From NCBI GenBank assembly GCA_021287075.1, contig JAJTBD010000002.1, positions 186,001 to 250,000 of the forward strand: a stretch of 64,000 nt of DNA, given 5' to 3'. Position numbers and translations under genes: made by a program. Every line of letters begins with the position of its first letter. The first letter of the stretch is position 1. The notes beneath the pieces were generated by a model that saw nothing but the letters and a program-made list of their open reading frames with translations, ran no database searches and was not told where the DNA came from. Of this stretch, positions 63,311 through 64,000 are shown in pieces. This stretch comes from Micrococcales bacterium (GTDB lineage Bacteria; Actinomycetota; Actinomycetes; Actinomycetales; Dermatophilaceae).

Positions 63311-63913
63311 GTGAGCGCCTGGCCGGTCCAGCTGCGCGGTGCCACACCTGCCGGCGAGCTCGTCGTGCTGCGCGAGCTGCGGCGCGCCGACAAGGACCGC
63401 TATCTGCGGATGCGCGTGGCCAACCGTGAGTGGCTCGACCCGTGGGAGGCGACTTCGCCTGCCCCGCAACAGCATCCGACGAGCTATGCCGAGATGCTGC
63501 GGCACTACCGCCGGGAGGCGCGGGCCGGTCGGATGATGCCTTTTGGCATCGAGGTCGACAGCAGGCTGGCGGGCCAGCTCAACCTCTTTGGCATCACCTA
63601 TGGCTCCCTGTGGTCGGCGACGGCCGGCTACTGGGTGATCCAGGGGGTGGCCGGACGCGGGGTCACACCCACCGCGCTGGCGCTGGCGAGTGACCACGCC
63701 ATGCGCGATCTCGGCCTGCACCGGATCGAGGTCAACATCAGGCCCGAGAATGCCGCGTCGCTGGCGGTGGTGCGCAAGCTCGGCTTCCGCGAGGAGGGCG
63801 TGCGCCGACGCTTCCTGCACATCGACGGGGAGTGGGCCGACCACCTCAGCTTTGCCCTCACGACCGAGGACCTGGCCGGGTCGTCGATGATGCAGCGCCT
63901 GAAACAGCAATAA
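63311..63913 (+). CDS. RimJ/RimL-type GNAT acetyltransferase
   Basis: 200-aa N-acetyltransferase. GNAT blocks: YWVIQGVAGRGVTPTALALASDHAM (acetyl-CoA pyrophosphate loop, Q/R-x-x-G-x-G variant) and HRIEVNIRPENAASLAVVRKLGFREEGVRRRFLHIDGEW. Such enzymes acetylate protein N-termini or small molecules. GTG start; last gene, with 87 bp beyond it in which another gene may begin. Confidence 0.92.
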   Translation: MSAWPVQLRGATPAGELVVLRELRRADKDRYLRMRVANREWLDPWEATSPAPQQHPTSYAEMLRHYRREARAGRMMPFGIEVDSRLAGQLNLFGITYGSLWSATAGYWVIQGVAGRGVTPTALALASDHAMRDLGLHRIEVNIRPENAASLAVVRKLGFREEGVRRRFLHIDGEWADHLSFALTTEDLAGSSMMQRLKQQ

Positions 63914-64000
63914 CACCAGTCACTTCCGCGACACACCGCCAGACGTCCATGGGGGAGTGGGCGATTCGTCCTACCGTCGTGTCCGTGCAGCCCGACTCCC

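Overview
The window is about 70% G+C with dense, often start/stop-overlapping genes (ATGA and GTGA junctions), frequent GTG starts, and protein families typical of high-GC Gram-positive bacteria (actinobacterial citrate synthase CitA, a c-di-AMP riboswitch ahead of an NlpC/P60 hydrolase, DUF3224, FmdB, DtxR/IdeR). The best guess is an actinobacterium of the Micrococcales, perhaps the Intrasporangiaceae/Dermatophilaceae. That placement is inference, because there is no rRNA here. I see no transposase, prophage or CRISPR array. The window is chromosomal housekeeping and accessory metabolism.

Layout. 0.2-4.1 kb: nitrite ammonification (nrfHA) and a NarX/NarL-type two-component pair. 4.4-9.3 kb: citrate synthase, a pentapeptide-repeat protein, an MFS exporter, a DinB-like protein and polyphosphate kinase 2. 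9.3-13.5 kb: an FAD/Fe-S 2-hydroxyacid dehydrogenase beside a hydroxyacid-oxoacid transhydrogenase, a plausible D-2-hydroxyglutarate pair. 13.6-15.8 kb: two tandem copies of an unrecognised module, a small winged-helix protein plus a four-helix membrane protein. 15.8-21.2 kb: Mug glycosylase, DUF3224, a compositionally odd zinc-ribbon gene bracketed by repeats, SDR, thioesterase-like, ankyrin and MFS genes. 21.3-26.6 kb: lipoprotein, DtxR regulator, c-di-AMP riboswitch with NlpC/P60 hydrolase, DsbA-like and macrodomain proteins, PRC/DUF2382 stress protein. 26.7-30.4 kb: potassium uptake with one RCK subunit and two TrkH/KtrB subunits. 30.4-37.5 kb: acyl-CoA synthetase, DksA-like protein, kinase-like ATPase, acyltransferase, tRNA-Arg(CCT), a channel-like membrane protein, and a secreted protein with a 5'-truncated paralogue. 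37.8-44.9 kb: enoyl-CoA hydratase, MFS, lipoprotein and the fadA-fadB beta-oxidation operon. 45-49 kb: a very large helicase-nuclease with a coupled small gene. 49-52.2 kb: mscL, SAF-domain, MTA phosphorylase and FmdB genes. 52.2-55.1 kb: TetR-controlled DHA2 efflux operon. 55-59.3 kb: cation/proton antiporter and penicillin acylase. 59.3-63.9 kb: 5-FTHF cyclo-ligase, galU, moeA, moaC, moaB and a RimJ-type acetyltransferase.

The most striking signal is not a gene. The 8-mer GTATGCCG (usually within GGTATGCCGCG) occurs 54 times by my reading on both strands, against roughly 2-3 expected from base composition. It is equally frequent in both orientations, strongly concentrated between genes, and three close inverted pairs form perfect hairpins at gene ends. 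These are the hallmarks of DNA-uptake-type sequences in Neisseria and Haemophilus, which I do not know to be described for Actinobacteria. Further unexplained structure includes a twin 80-bp palindromic element, a 30-bp GCCCAAYTGGGC repeat family at two loci, a 44-bp tandem array, and 34-bp direct repeats around the zinc-ribbon gene. Base positions of short motifs were counted by eye and may be off by one or two.
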